DNA of 64,000 bases from Flavobacterium daemonense (GCF_007341385.1 NZ_VJYD01000012.1:1-64000); one strand, 5' to 3'. Shown: positions 44,425-52,299, counted from the first letter of the stretch. Numbers and translations: made by a program. The notes: generated from the sequence alone by a model not told the origin.

Positions 44425-44586
44425 TTATTTTTTAACGCAGCAAGATTTTTTGTCTTTACTGTCTGTTGATGCTTTTTTGCAGCAAGATTCTTTTTTAGCT
44501 TTTTCTTTTTTTGCAGGCGCTGTATCTTGAGCGTTCACGCCAATTGTAAATAAAGCAACGGTAATGATTGTAATAACTTTTGTCAT
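44425..44586 (-). CDS. Small secreted double-CC protein, putative copper-binding
   Basis: A 53-residue gene too short for ordinary gene finding. From ATG 44586 the sequence starts MTKVITIITVALFTIGVNAQ, a clear signal peptide with a cut after Ala19. The mature part of about 34 residues is Lys-rich with two pairs of cysteines (ESCCKK and KSCCVKK), and no other hydrophobic residues to form a fold. A TATATTTG promoter is 44 bases upstream, and a terminator directly follows the stop. It sits at the end of a minus-strand series of copper genes. The CC pairs suggest metal binding in the periplasm; this is inference. Confidence 0.8.
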   Translation of the reverse strand: MTKVITIITVALFTIGVNAQDTAPAKKEKAKKESCCKKASTDSKDKKSCCVKK

Positions 44587-44629
44587 TTTAATTTAATTTA
44601 TTTTTGTTAGAGAATTGTAATTGGTGAAT

Positions 44630-44637
44630 CAAATATA
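44630..44637 (-). promoter_or_regulatory. Predicted -7 element for the small CC-protein gene
   Basis: The minus strand reads TATATTTG, an exact TAnnTTTG match, 44 bases upstream of the ATG at 44586. Confidence 0.5.
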
Positions 44638-44719
44638 GCAACATTTCTTAAGGTTGATTCTTACAATTTAGTTAATGTTTTGATAATAAACTGTGAGTGA
44701 AAATTAAATAATTCATGCA

Positions 44720-44858
44720 GTCCCTACGGGACAATTTTAAATGCGGTTTATTTTTTCTACCGATATATTATCTCTACGAGATAACTTTTCAGATACTCCG
44801 TTAGGAGTTTAATATTGGTAGAAAAAAAATGAGATCCTTAAGATTGTCCCGTAGGGAC
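44720..44858. repeat. Nested palindromic element, GTCCCTACGGGAC family
   Basis: Perfect 16-base outer arms GTCCCTACGGGACAAT (44720-44735) and ATTGTCCCGTAGGGAC (44843-44858). Each arm contains its own palindrome. An inner pair TCTACCGATAT and ATATTGGTAGA encloses two more small palindromes, ATCTCTACGAGAT (44770-44782) and CTCCGTTAGGAG (44796-44807). It is non-coding, between the CC-protein and oxidase genes. Confidence 0.85.
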
Positions 44859-44880
44859 TATATATTATTCTGCAAGACTT

Positions 44881-47118
44881 TTAATAATTCAAATTAACAC
44901 CAAAACCAATTCCCATATCACTATCATAATGTGTTGTAATTCCGAAGTTTCTTCCGGCAATATATTTTAGGCCCGCCATATATTCTTTGTCTGTATTCCA
45001 CATTAAATTCATTCGCAAGCGTCGCGAAAGCGGAATATCTTTTCGTTCAAACTGAACTCTCACATTTCCATCTGTAAAGACTTCAAGTTGCGCTTTTACA
45101 AGCATTGGCAAAGTATATTCGGCTCCAATGCTGAAGACAGATCGATTATCTTTTGTATTCTTTTGCCCAAAAAGATTTTGTTCCTGTTCGTCCATTCCCA
45201 TTTTTCGGTAACGCCAATCAAAACCTATAAAGGGCATAAACCATTGCATTTTGCCAATGTATCGTCCAATGTGCGTTTCGGTTTCATAACCATGACTATC
45301 GTTGTAACCCAATCTCCATTCGGTTCCAATGCTCCAGCGGGTATTGCTGTACATCGCTTCTCCGTCATTTCCGTTTGTAGCAAAATCATTTTCGGCCATA
45401 AAATGAAACATTCGGTCATCCATTTTTAACATTTTATACGCCATTTCAGGGTGATGAATCAACGGATTGGGTGCCGAATTTTCATAACTAAAAATCCTTC
45501 CCATTCCCGCCATCATGTGATATAATATATGACAATGAAAAAACCAGTCACCATCTGCATTTGCTGCAAATTCAATCGTGTCAGTTTCCATTGGCATAAT
45601 GTCAATTACATTTTTAAGTGGAGAATAGTCGCCATGTTCATTTAAAATCCTAAAATCATGCCCGTGCAAATGCATTGGGTGGCGCATCATTGATCCGTTA
45701 TACAATACAATTCGGACGTTTTCTCCTTTTTTAATTAGAATTTTATCTGTTTCAGAAATTACTTTATTGTCTAAACTCCAAACATACCGATTCATATTTC
45801 CTGATAATGTAAAACGTAATTCTTTTACCGGAGCGTCTTTTGGAAGATTTGTCTTAAATGGAGATTTCAACATTCCATAATTCAATGTAATAATTTCGGA
45901 AGTTGAGGTAGAATCATTTGACATTTCCATGTTTTCCATATTGTGCATTGAATGATCTTCTGCTTTTGCAGCTTCTTCTTCGCCTGAAATTTCTGGATAC
46001 ATTACGGCATTCATGTCCATTTTGTTCAAAGACATATTCATTCCCATATCATTCATTTCGCCGTTCATCTTCATCATATCGTTCATCATTTTCATTCCTT
46101 CAAAATATTTTAATTTCGAAAGATGTTTGACAGGTTGTTTCATTCCTTCGCCTAAAAATAAAGAAGCAGATCCTGTTCTGTCTTCGGCTGTAGCCAAAAA
46201 TGCAAAGGATTTTTTATCTTCAGGAATCGTAACGACAACATCATAAGTTTCAGAAACGGCAATAATCAAACGATCAACATCTACAGGTTCAACATCATTT
46301 CCATCGCTGGCCACAACAGTTATTTTTCCACCGCCGTACGTCAGCCAGAAATAACTGGAAGCACCTCCGTTTGCAATTCGCAATCGGACTTTATCGCCTG
46401 CTTTAAATTGCGAAAGCTGGTCTTCATTTTTTCCGTTGATTAAAAACTTTTCGTAATAAACATCACTTACGTCCATGGCACTCATACGTTTCCATTCGTT
46501 TGTGACTTTGGTTGAAAATTGCCCTTTTTGAATCGCTTCAGAATAACTTTGTGTTGTCCCTTTTTTTATAGCAAACCAATCATTCGCATTATGAAGCATT
46601 CGTTGTACGTTCTCTGGTTTCAAATCGGTCCATTCGCTTAGAATAATTGGAACAGTCGGCAAATCATCAATACCTTTTCTAAAAGTCGAATCGTCTTTCT
46701 TTTTATTAATAATGAAAAGTCCGTATAAACCAATTTGTTCCTGCAATCCCGAATGGCTGTGATACCAATAGGTTCCGTTCTGAATTATTGGAAAACTATA
46801 TTTATGTGTCGTTCCTGGCTTAATAGGCATTTGCGTCAAATATGGAACGCCGTCTTCTTTATTTGGAAGAAATAATCCGTGCCAATGCAAGGCTGTATCT
46901 TCGTTTTTAAGTTCGTTGTGTACATAAATTTCGGCAATATCTCCTTCGGTAAAAGTCAAAGTCGGCATCGGAATTTGGCCGTTTACTGCAATTGCCCTTT
47001 TTTCTTTTCCCGAAAAATTGACAATTGTATCGCGAACGTATAAATCATAACGAACTACTTTTTGAGCCTTTAACTGAAAAGCGATTAAAAATAAAAGAAG
47101 AATATATTTGATTTTCAT
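44881..47118 (-). CDS. Multicopper oxidase with Met-rich insert and beta-barrel-like C-terminus
   Basis: A 745-residue exported multicopper oxidase of the CopA/CueO type, which detoxifies copper in the periplasm by oxidising Cu(I). It has a signal peptide (1-18), cupredoxin domains with LHWHG (77-81) and WYHSHSG (118-124), and C-terminal copper sites HPMHLHGHDF and HCHILYH. A Met/Asp/Asn-rich loop (about 338-405) likely binds Cu(I). After about residue 560 comes an extra domain of about 185 residues with alternating strands, many aromatic and charged residues, and an aromatic end (FGVNLNY), resembling the CopB/PcoB outer-membrane protein. An oxidase-CopB-like fusion is thus suggested. It lies between copA and the small CC-protein gene. 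Confidence 0.9.
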   Translation of the reverse strand: MKIKYILLLFLIAFQLKAQKVVRYDLYVRDTIVNFSGKEKRAIAVNGQIPMPTLTFTEGDIAEIYVHNELKNEDTALHWHGLFLPNKEDGVPYLTQMPIKPGTTHKYSFPIIQNGTYWYHSHSGLQEQIGLYGLFIINKKKDDSTFRKGIDDLPTVPIILSEWTDLKPENVQRMLHNANDWFAIKKGTTQSYSEAIQKGQFSTKVTNEWKRMSAMDVSDVYYEKFLINGKNEDQLSQFKAGDKVRLRIANGGASSYFWLTYGGGKITVVASDGNDVEPVDVDRLIIAVSETYDVVVTIPEDKKSFAFLATAEDRTGSASLFLGEGMKQPVKHLSKLKYFEGMKMMNDMMKMNGEMNDMGMNMSLNKMDMNAVMYPEISGEEEAAKAEDHSMHNMENMEMSNDSTSTSEIITLNYGMLKSPFKTNLPKDAPVKELRFTLSGNMNRYVWSLDNKVISETDKILIKKGENVRIVLYNGSMMRHPMHLHGHDFRILNEHGDYSPLKNVIDIMPMETDTIEFAANADGDWFFHCHILYHMMAGMGRIFSYENSAPNPLIHHPEMAYKMLKMDDRMFHFMAENDFATNGNDGEAMYSNTRWSIGTEWRLGYNDSHGYETETHIGRYIGKMQWFMPFIGFDWRYRKMGMDEQEQNLFGQKNTKDNRSVFSIGAEYTLPMLVKAQLEVFTDGNVRVQFERKDIPLSRRLRMNLMWNTDKEYMAGLKYIAGRNFGITTHYDSDMGIGFGVNLNY

Positions 47119-47169
47119 GATAAATTATAATTTTAAAATAGTTGAGTCAAATTGAACACAGTTTATTTT

Positions 47170-47300
47170 AACACATAGAAACATAGATTTTTGTGACTAA
47201 AAAAGAGCATAAAAGAAACTAGTTTCCACACATAGCTCTATGTGGATTGTAACAAGTGAAACGTCTTTACGCACAATGCAAAACTATGTTTCTATGTGTT
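47170..47300. repeat. Perfect 17-base inverted repeat with inner palindrome
   Basis: Arms AACACATAGAAACATAG (47170-47186) and CTATGTTTCTATGTGTT (47284-47300) enclose a 97-base loop with a smaller palindrome CCACACATAGCTCTATGTGG (47225-47244). It occupies the gap between the ATPase and oxidase genes. Confidence 0.85.
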
Positions 47301-47320
47301 GGAAATAATTGCGTCCCAAC

Positions 47321-49843
47321 TTACAATTTTAAATTTCGAAGTCGCAACGCATTCACTATCACAGAAACCGAGCTCAGACTCATTGCCAGCGCGGCCAACA
47401 TTGGCGAAAGCAAAATCCCAAATACCGGATATAAAATTCCTGCCGCAATTGGTACCCCCAAAGTGTTGTAGATGAAAGCAAAAAACAAATTCTGTTTGAT
47501 GTTTTTCATTACAGCGTGACTCAGATTTTTAGCTTTAACAATTCCGTTTAAATCGCCTTTTACAAGGGTGATTTTAGCACTTTCGATAGCAACATCAGTT
47601 CCAGTTCCCATCGCGATTCCAATATCGGCTTTGGCTAAAGCCGGAGCATCGTTAATTCCATCGCCTGCCATCGCTACAATTTTTCCTTCCGCTTGCAAAC
47701 GTTCAATTTCTCGCAATTTATCTTCAGGAAGGCAATCGGCTTTAAAAGAACTTAAATGCAATTGATTGGCAACTGCTTTTGCTGTGTTTCCATTATCTCC
47801 GGTCATCATTATGACTTCGACGCCTTGATTAATCAAATTTTTAATTGCTTCGACGCTGTTTGTTTTTATCGAATCGGTAATAGTTACGTAACCTGAAACT
47901 TTATTATTGACTGCGATGTAGGAAACGGTTTTTCCTAAATTTTGTTCTGCTGTAATTTTGTTTTCGAAATTATCAGAAATTGAAGCATTTATTTGTTCCA
48001 TTAATTTTTTATTTCCCAATGCAATTTTTGAATTATTTACGGTTCCGAGAACTCCTTTTCCGGCAATTGCTTCAAAATCTAGAACTTCAAGAAGAGTGAT
48101 ATTTTTAGCTTTCGCAAAATTGACAACGGCTTGCGCCAAAGGATGTTCGCTATGCTGATTTAAGGAAGCAATGTTTTGCAACAGAAAATCTTCATCATTA
48201 TTTATAGCGTAAACTTTTTCTACAGATGGTTTTCCTTCGGTAATGGTTCCGGTTTTATCGGTTATCAAAACATCGATTTTATTCATGTTTTCGAGTGCTT
48301 CGGCATTTTTTATCAAGATGCCAAATTGCGCGCCTTTTCCAACGCCAACCATAACCGACATTGGTGTTGCCAATCCTAAAGCACAAGGACAGGCAATAAT
48401 TAAAACGGCAATGGCATTTATTAAACCATAAGTATAAGAAGGTTCTGGACCGAATTTTGCCCATAAAATAAAAGTCAAAATAGAAATGGCAACAACCGTT
48501 GGAACAAAATATTTTGCAACGCGGTCAGCGAGTTTTTGAATTGGCGCTCTGGAACGGCTTGCGTCGCTGACCATTTGAATAATCTGTGAAAGCAATGTTT
48601 CTGAACCTACTTTTTCGGCAATCATAACAAATGATTTGGTTCCGTTTATCGTTCCAGAAATTACATTGTCATCTCTTTTTTTATCCACCGGAATGGGTTC
48701 TCCGGTAATCATCGATTCATCAATACTGCTTTCTCCATTTGTTATTTTTCCGTCAACGGGAATTTTTTCACCAGGTTTTACGCGCAGTAAATCGCCTTTT
48801 TTTATATCGTGAATAGAGATTGTTCGATCATTTCCGTTTTCTACTAAAGTTGCTTCGGTGGGAGCGAGTTTTAATAATTCTTTTATAGCATTGTTGGTTT
48901 GTCCGTGTGCTTTTGCTTCTAATAATTGTCCCAATAAAACCAAGGTTATAATAACTGTTGCAGCTTCAAAATAAAGATGAATAGTTCCGTGATGTGATTT
49001 GAATTCGGCAGGAAAAATATCAGGAAAAAACATTCCGGCAATACTGAATAAGAAAGCAACACCCGTTCCGATTCCGATTAAGGTAAACATATTGAGGTTC
49101 CAAGTAATAATCGATTTGTAAGCACGAACAAAAAACATCCAGCCAGCATAAAACAAAACAGGAATTGAAAATAAAAACTGAACCCAATTCCATTTTTCAA
49201 CCGACATCAAAGAATAAAGCGGATTATTCGGAATCATTTCTGACATGGAAATAATGAAAATAGGAAGTGTAAAAAATATCGCAATTTTCATTTTTCTCAA
49301 TAAATCCAAATACGTTTTGTTTTCTTCTTCTGAAGCTTGCACCGGAACCAAATCCACACCACAAATAGGACAGTCGCCTGGTTTATCTGAAACAATTTCA
49401 GGATGCATTGGGCAGGTAAATTTTGATGTATTTATGACAGCTTGAGGTACTAAATCCATTCCGCAAACGGGGCAATCTCCAGGTTTGTCGTATGTTTTGT
49501 CACCTTCGCAATGCATCGGGCAATAATAAACTCCAGTTGTATTTTGTGGCAGAACAACTTTTTTTTGATGATCATGATGCGAATGCTCTTTTTTAGAGGA
49601 ACAGCATGATTTTGGTGCTTCTTCCGAGTTTTCAGAAGTTTTCATTTCAATTGTATAGTTTCCTGCAGCGGTTAAAGCCTTCTGAAGTTTTTCTGTTGTA
49701 ACATGATTGTCCATTGTAATCGTCGCTATTGCAGGATCTAACGTAACTTCTGCGTGAATGCCGTCGACTTCGTTTAGTGTTTTTTCGACTTTGGTTCGGC
49801 AACCGTTGCAAGACATTCCTGAAATTATATATTGATGAGTCAT
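47321..49843 (-). CDS. copA: Copper-exporting P1B-type ATPase
   Basis: An 840-residue P1B-1 ATPase that pumps Cu(I) out of the cytosol. From ATG 49843 (frame opens 10 codons earlier) the chain begins with an HMA domain (GMSCNGC, Cys12 and Cys15), a Cys/His-rich linker (SCCSSKKEHSHHDH, 79-92), and two heavy-metal-binding HMBD modules, YYCPMHCEGDKTYDKPGDCP (107-126) and FTCPMHPEIVSDKPGDCP (142-159). Eight membrane helices follow, with the CPC motif (485-487), phosphorylation site DKTGT (Asp529) and GDGINDAPAL. The doubled HMBD is a Bacteroidota-typical sign of copper or silver transport. Divergent from the toxin-antitoxin genes, it has a palindrome in its upstream region (49891). Confidence 0.95.
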   Translation of the reverse strand: MTHQYIISGMSCNGCRTKVEKTLNEVDGIHAEVTLDPAIATITMDNHVTTEKLQKALTAAGNYTIEMKTSENSEEAPKSCCSSKKEHSHHDHQKKVVLPQNTTGVYYCPMHCEGDKTYDKPGDCPVCGMDLVPQAVINTSKFTCPMHPEIVSDKPGDCPICGVDLVPVQASEEENKTYLDLLRKMKIAIFFTLPIFIISMSEMIPNNPLYSLMSVEKWNWVQFLFSIPVLFYAGWMFFVRAYKSIITWNLNMFTLIGIGTGVAFLFSIAGMFFPDIFPAEFKSHHGTIHLYFEAATVIITLVLLGQLLEAKAHGQTNNAIKELLKLAPTEATLVENGNDRTISIHDIKKGDLLRVKPGEKIPVDGKITNGESSIDESMITGEPIPVDKKRDDNVISGTINGTKSFVMIAEKVGSETLLSQIIQMVSDASRSRAPIQKLADRVAKYFVPTVVAISILTFILWAKFGPEPSYTYGLINAIAVLIIACPCALGLATPMSVMVGVGKGAQFGILIKNAEALENMNKIDVLITDKTGTITEGKPSVEKVYAINNDEDFLLQNIASLNQHSEHPLAQAVVNFAKAKNITLLEVLDFEAIAGKGVLGTVNNSKIALGNKKLMEQINASISDNFENKITAEQNLGKTVSYIAVNNKVSGYVTITDSIKTNSVEAIKNLINQGVEVIMMTGDNGNTAKAVANQLHLSSFKADCLPEDKLREIERLQAEGKIVAMAGDGINDAPALAKADIGIAMGTGTDVAIESAKITLVKGDLNGIVKAKNLSHAVMKNIKQNLFFAFIYNTLGVPIAAGILYPVFGILLSPMLAALAMSLSSVSVIVNALRLRNLKL

Positions 49844-49890
49844 TGTTTTATCTTTTAAAGTATCACAATGCAAATTTCCGAAGTAAGGTT

Positions 49891-49904
49891 TACAACGGTT
49901 TGTA
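49891..49904. promoter_or_regulatory. Candidate operator upstream of copA
   Basis: TACAACGGTTTGTA: five-base inverted arms (TACAA, TTGTA) with a four-base spacer, about 48 bases upstream of the copA ATG. This is where a repressor or activator would bind. The match to any known metal regulator is unproven. Confidence 0.4.
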
Positions 49905-50071
49905 GAATTTTGAGAATGATTTGTAAGATTTACTAAAAGCGTTTTTTTAACCGCAAAGGACGCAAGGTTTTTTTATATACTGGGTTTCATAGAAAATGGA
50001 AGGTTTGCAAAGCTTTGCCTTACAAACTGTGTGAGTAAATTTTTGTTATTCAAAAAACAGCATGATTTTTG

Positions 50072-50079
50072 TATCTTTG
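50072..50079 (+). promoter_or_regulatory. Predicted -7 element for the toxin-antitoxin operon
   Basis: TATCTTTG matches TAnnTTTG and lies 20 bases before the antitoxin ATG at 50099. A 12-base perfect palindrome GCAAAGCTTTGC (50007-50018) lies upstream and is a possible operator. Confidence 0.5.
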
Positions 50080-50098
50080 TAATAATAAAAATAAGATT

Positions 50099-50329
50099 AT
50101 GACAACTATAACCATAAACGAGCGAACAAAAGCAGGCAAAACTTTGCTGGAACTTGCAAGGTTGTTAGCAGTTACAAATAAAGGAGTAAAAATTGAGGAA
50201 GAAGAAAGTCCATACAATCCTGAATTTGTTGCTGAGATAGAGAAACGATATGCAGATTATAAAAGTGGAAAATCTAAAAGTATAACCGTTGATCCTAGTG
50301 ATATATGGGGAAGTTTAGGGTTGAAGTAA
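50099..50329 (+). CDS. Antitoxin of a YoeB-type toxin-antitoxin pair
   Basis: A 76-residue protein from ATG 50099 (frame opens 10 codons earlier). It starts with MTTITINERTKAGKTLLELA, a ribbon-helix-helix or similar short N-terminal DNA-binding segment typical of small antitoxins, followed by a Lys/Glu-rich linker and a C-terminal part (EIEKRYADYKSG) that would bind the toxin. I do not identify the antitoxin family. Its stop overlaps the toxin start by 25 bases, so translation is coupled. The pair lies inside the copper region. Confidence 0.8.
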   Translation: MTTITINERTKAGKTLLELARLLAVTNKGVKIEEEESPYNPEFVAEIEKRYADYKSGKSKSITVDPSDIWGSLGLK

Positions 50330-50586
50330 TTCCGGAAGCTAAGGCAGAAATTTCTAAACATTTAAAGTCAGGAAACCAATCCAGTATAAAAAAAATTGCA
50401 AAAATTTTAGAAGAACTTAGTGAAACTCCATTTGAAGGCGTAGGAAAGCCTGAAGCACTCAAACATAAATTTTCAGGATTTTGGTCTAGAGAGATAAATA
50501 AAAAAGATCGACTTATATATAATGTTGAGGAAGAAATTGTCACAGTTGTTGTGATTTCAGCAATGGGACATTATTCAGATAAATAA
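50305..50586 (+). CDS. YoeB-family mRNA-cleaving toxin
   Basis: A 93-residue Txe/YoeB toxin. YoeB cleaves mRNA on the ribosome. The alignment is close in the core: TPFEGVGKPEALKHKFSGFW (41-60), then SREINKKDRLIYNV, then GHYSDK at the end. Catalytic residues known from E. coli YoeB are kept: Glu50 (E46), Arg69 (R65), His89 and Tyr90. A basic pair is changed: the position of R59 is Glu63. The start overlaps the antitoxin gene by 25 bases. Confidence 0.87.
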   Translation: MGKFRVEVIPEAKAEISKHLKSGNQSSIKKIAKILEELSETPFEGVGKPEALKHKFSGFWSREINKKDRLIYNVEEEIVTVVVISAMGHYSDK

Positions 50587-50617
50587 AAAAACGTGCTAAT
50601 AAATTTAGCACGTTTTT
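50587..50617. terminator. Bidirectional terminator
   Basis: Stem AAAACGTGCTAA/TTAGCACGTTTT with an A-run before and T-run after, between the toxin gene and the convergent HMA-AraC gene. Confidence 0.85.
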
Positions 50618-50636
50618 ATTTTGTAGAAAATTCGGA

Positions 50637-51197
50637 TTACAAATTCTCGATCTGAATTCTGTTTTTATCTTTCAATTGTTTGAAAGAAGTAGGAGTAAAA
50701 CCCGTAATTTTTTTGAATTGATTGCTTAAATGTGCAACGTTGCTGTAGTTTAAAATATCGGCAATTTCGCTTAATGAAAGTTCATTGTAAATTAAAAGCT
50801 CTTTTACTTTTTCTATTTTCTGACTAATGAAGTACTTCTCGATCGTTGTGTTTTCAATTTCCGAAAACAAATTGCTCAGCGAATTATAATCTTGGTTGAG
50901 GTTTTCGGCTAAATAATCAGATAAGTTGATTTTAAGTTCGCCGTTTTTATGATGAACCAAATCGACAATAAGATTTTTTATCTTTTCAATTGTCTTGCTT
51001 TTTTTGTCATCAATTAAGTCAAAACCAAGATTTTGAAGGTTTTTAAGTAAAATTTCCTTCTGTTCTTCTGAAATATTTTCTTTAAGTTCAACTTCACCTA
51101 ATTCAACAGAAATAGCATGAAGTCCGAGTTTTTCCAACTCAGACTCCACAACCATTTTGCATCGAGCACACACCATGTTTTTGATGTAGAGCTTCAT
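50637..51197 (-). CDS. HMA-domain/AraC-type regulator fusion
   Basis: A 186-residue fusion of a copper-chaperone-like HMA domain (about 1-65, with MVCARC: Cys10 and Cys13) and an AraC/XylS-type DNA-binding domain (about 85-182). The DNA-binding part shows two helix-turn-helix units, the second with LSLSEIADILNYSNVAHLSNQFKKI and the C-terminal GFTPTSFKQLK. The domain order suggests that metal binding at the N-terminus controls DNA binding. The stop of the preceding DUF3347 gene is two bases before its start, so the two are one operon. A direct role in copper-responsive control of copA or the oxidase is inferred from context. Confidence 0.9.
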   Translation of the reverse strand: MKLYIKNMVCARCKMVVESELEKLGLHAISVELGEVELKENISEEQKEILLKNLQNLGFDLIDDKKSKTIEKIKNLIVDLVHHKNGELKINLSDYLAENLNQDYNSLSNLFSEIENTTIEKYFISQKIEKVKELLIYNELSLSEIADILNYSNVAHLSNQFKKITGFTPTSFKQLKDKNRIQIENL

Positions 51198-51199
51198 AT

Positions 51200-51730
51200 T
51201 TATTTGATGGTTTCAACCACGTTTCCGCAAGTCAGCATCGAGGAACCGTAGTACGGATTCTTAACTGCTTTTTCTTTGCTTAACCAGTCAGCATCAGCCA
51301 TTGGACAATATTGTTTGTAAATTGGCTGGTCCGGACTTGATACTTTTATAAGATCATAAGTACTTTTTGAAAGCGATTTGAAAGTCTCACGCTGTTTTTT
51401 AAGATCTGTAGTTGCCGAAATACTTTTGGCATCAGAAGAAAGTTTTTTCATCACTTTCATCCAAACTGTATGTTCGTTGCTTTTTAGTTTGTCCATTTTT
51501 ACTGCTGTGATTGCAGTAACCAAATCTTTGGCTTTCGCCGAAGTCAGTTTACTGTCGCTTTTAATAAGTGCGTCTTTTACATTAAAGTAAGCGTCATAAA
51601 CAGCTTGAAGCTGTGTAGATTCTGCAATTTCAATTGCGCTTTTTTCCGTTTTTGAAGTATTTGCCTGAATCGCATTTGCAGAAAATAATATTGTGATTAC
51701 TGCTGCTATAGTTGTTATTGTGTTTTTCAT
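51200..51730 (-). CDS. DUF3347 exported protein, copper-system associated
   Basis: A 176-residue periplasmic protein with a signal peptide (1-23, cut near ANT). A helical DUF3347 domain (about 35-130; QLQAVYDAYFNVKDALIKSD) is followed by a C-terminal metal-site-like region with YCPMADADWLSKEKAVKNPYYGSSMLTCG, which resembles the metal-binding segment of CusB-type adaptors (CPMA...NPYYG..ML.CG). It is probably a copper-binding or chaperone protein. It is the first gene of the operon with HMA-AraC. Confidence 0.87.
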   Translation of the reverse strand: MKNTITTIAAVITILFSANAIQANTSKTEKSAIEIAESTQLQAVYDAYFNVKDALIKSDSKLTSAKAKDLVTAITAVKMDKLKSNEHTVWMKVMKKLSSDAKSISATTDLKKQRETFKSLSKSTYDLIKVSSPDQPIYKQYCPMADADWLSKEKAVKNPYYGSSMLTCGNVVETIK

Positions 51731-51789
51731 TTTTATAAAATTTTATTTAAAAGGATTTTAGTTTCCTAAATTAATTTTTAGATTTTTCA

Positions 51790-51832
51790 TTGCGGACTTT
51801 GCGTAAACCCTTGCGCTCTTTGCGGTTAAATT
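51790..51832. repeat. Partial AACCGCAAAG-family repeat
   Basis: TTGCGGACTTTGCGTAAACC then CTTGCGCTCTTTGCGGTTAA repeats the words of the palindrome at 15987. It lies between the Cys-rich gene and the DUF3347 gene. Confidence 0.6.
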
Positions 51833-51861
51833 CGACGCAAATATGACTGTTAGAAATAGAA

Positions 51862-52230
51862 TTACTTTATTTTTGGCGGTGCCCAAATAGAAACAAAACC
51901 ATCTGAAAGAGTGCTGTTTTTGTAATATGCTATAGGTTCTTTGAAAGTCAAATTAAAAACAGTATTTGTAAATTCAATTTCGCTTTGATTTAAAAGACTA
52001 AATTGTAATCCGGAAGTTGTACAGCCCGAATGATCGCATTTTCCACTGCATCCTTTTTTAGAATGTGAGTTTTTTTGGCAACAATCTTTCGTACAAGAAT
52101 CTTTTTTTGAAGAAGCTTTCTTTTCGCAAGAAACTTTTTCAGACGATTTTTCACACGCATAACTTGCCGTTGACATCAAAGAGAAGCCAAAAGTCAAAAT
52201 AAGTAGTAATATGTGTATTTTTTTTGTCAA
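51862..52230 (-). CDS. Cys-rich exported protein, putative copper-binding
   Basis: I do not recognise the family of this 122-residue exported protein. A signal peptide (1-25) is followed by a Lys/Ser-rich region with eight cysteines in about 50 residues, including CTKDCC, GCSGKCDHSGC and His. The C-terminal 55 residues are ordinary mixed sequence. It is monocistronic, with its own -7 element and a start 20 bases downstream, and lies just upstream of the DUF3347 gene. Metal binding is likely, and the position next to copper genes points to copper, but this is inference. Confidence 0.72.
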   Translation of the reverse strand: MTKKIHILLLILTFGFSLMSTASYACEKSSEKVSCEKKASSKKDSCTKDCCQKNSHSKKGCSGKCDHSGCTTSGLQFSLLNQSEIEFTNTVFNLTFKEPIAYYKNSTLSDGFVSIWAPPKIK

Positions 52231-52249
52231 CGAAAATCAGTTTATCATA

Positions 52250-52257
52250 CAAATTTA
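52250..52257 (-). promoter_or_regulatory. Predicted -7 element for the Cys-rich protein gene
   Basis: The minus strand reads TAAATTTG, an exact TAnnTTTG match, 19 bases upstream of the start. Confidence 0.5.
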
Positions 52258-52299
52258 GATAAAAAATCCAAGTCTAAAGTTCTTTTAAGATTTCAATAA

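Noticed and set aside
47256..47471. Plus-strand ORF at the end of the CopA gene
   Set aside because: It covers a palindrome and the antisense of CopA codons.
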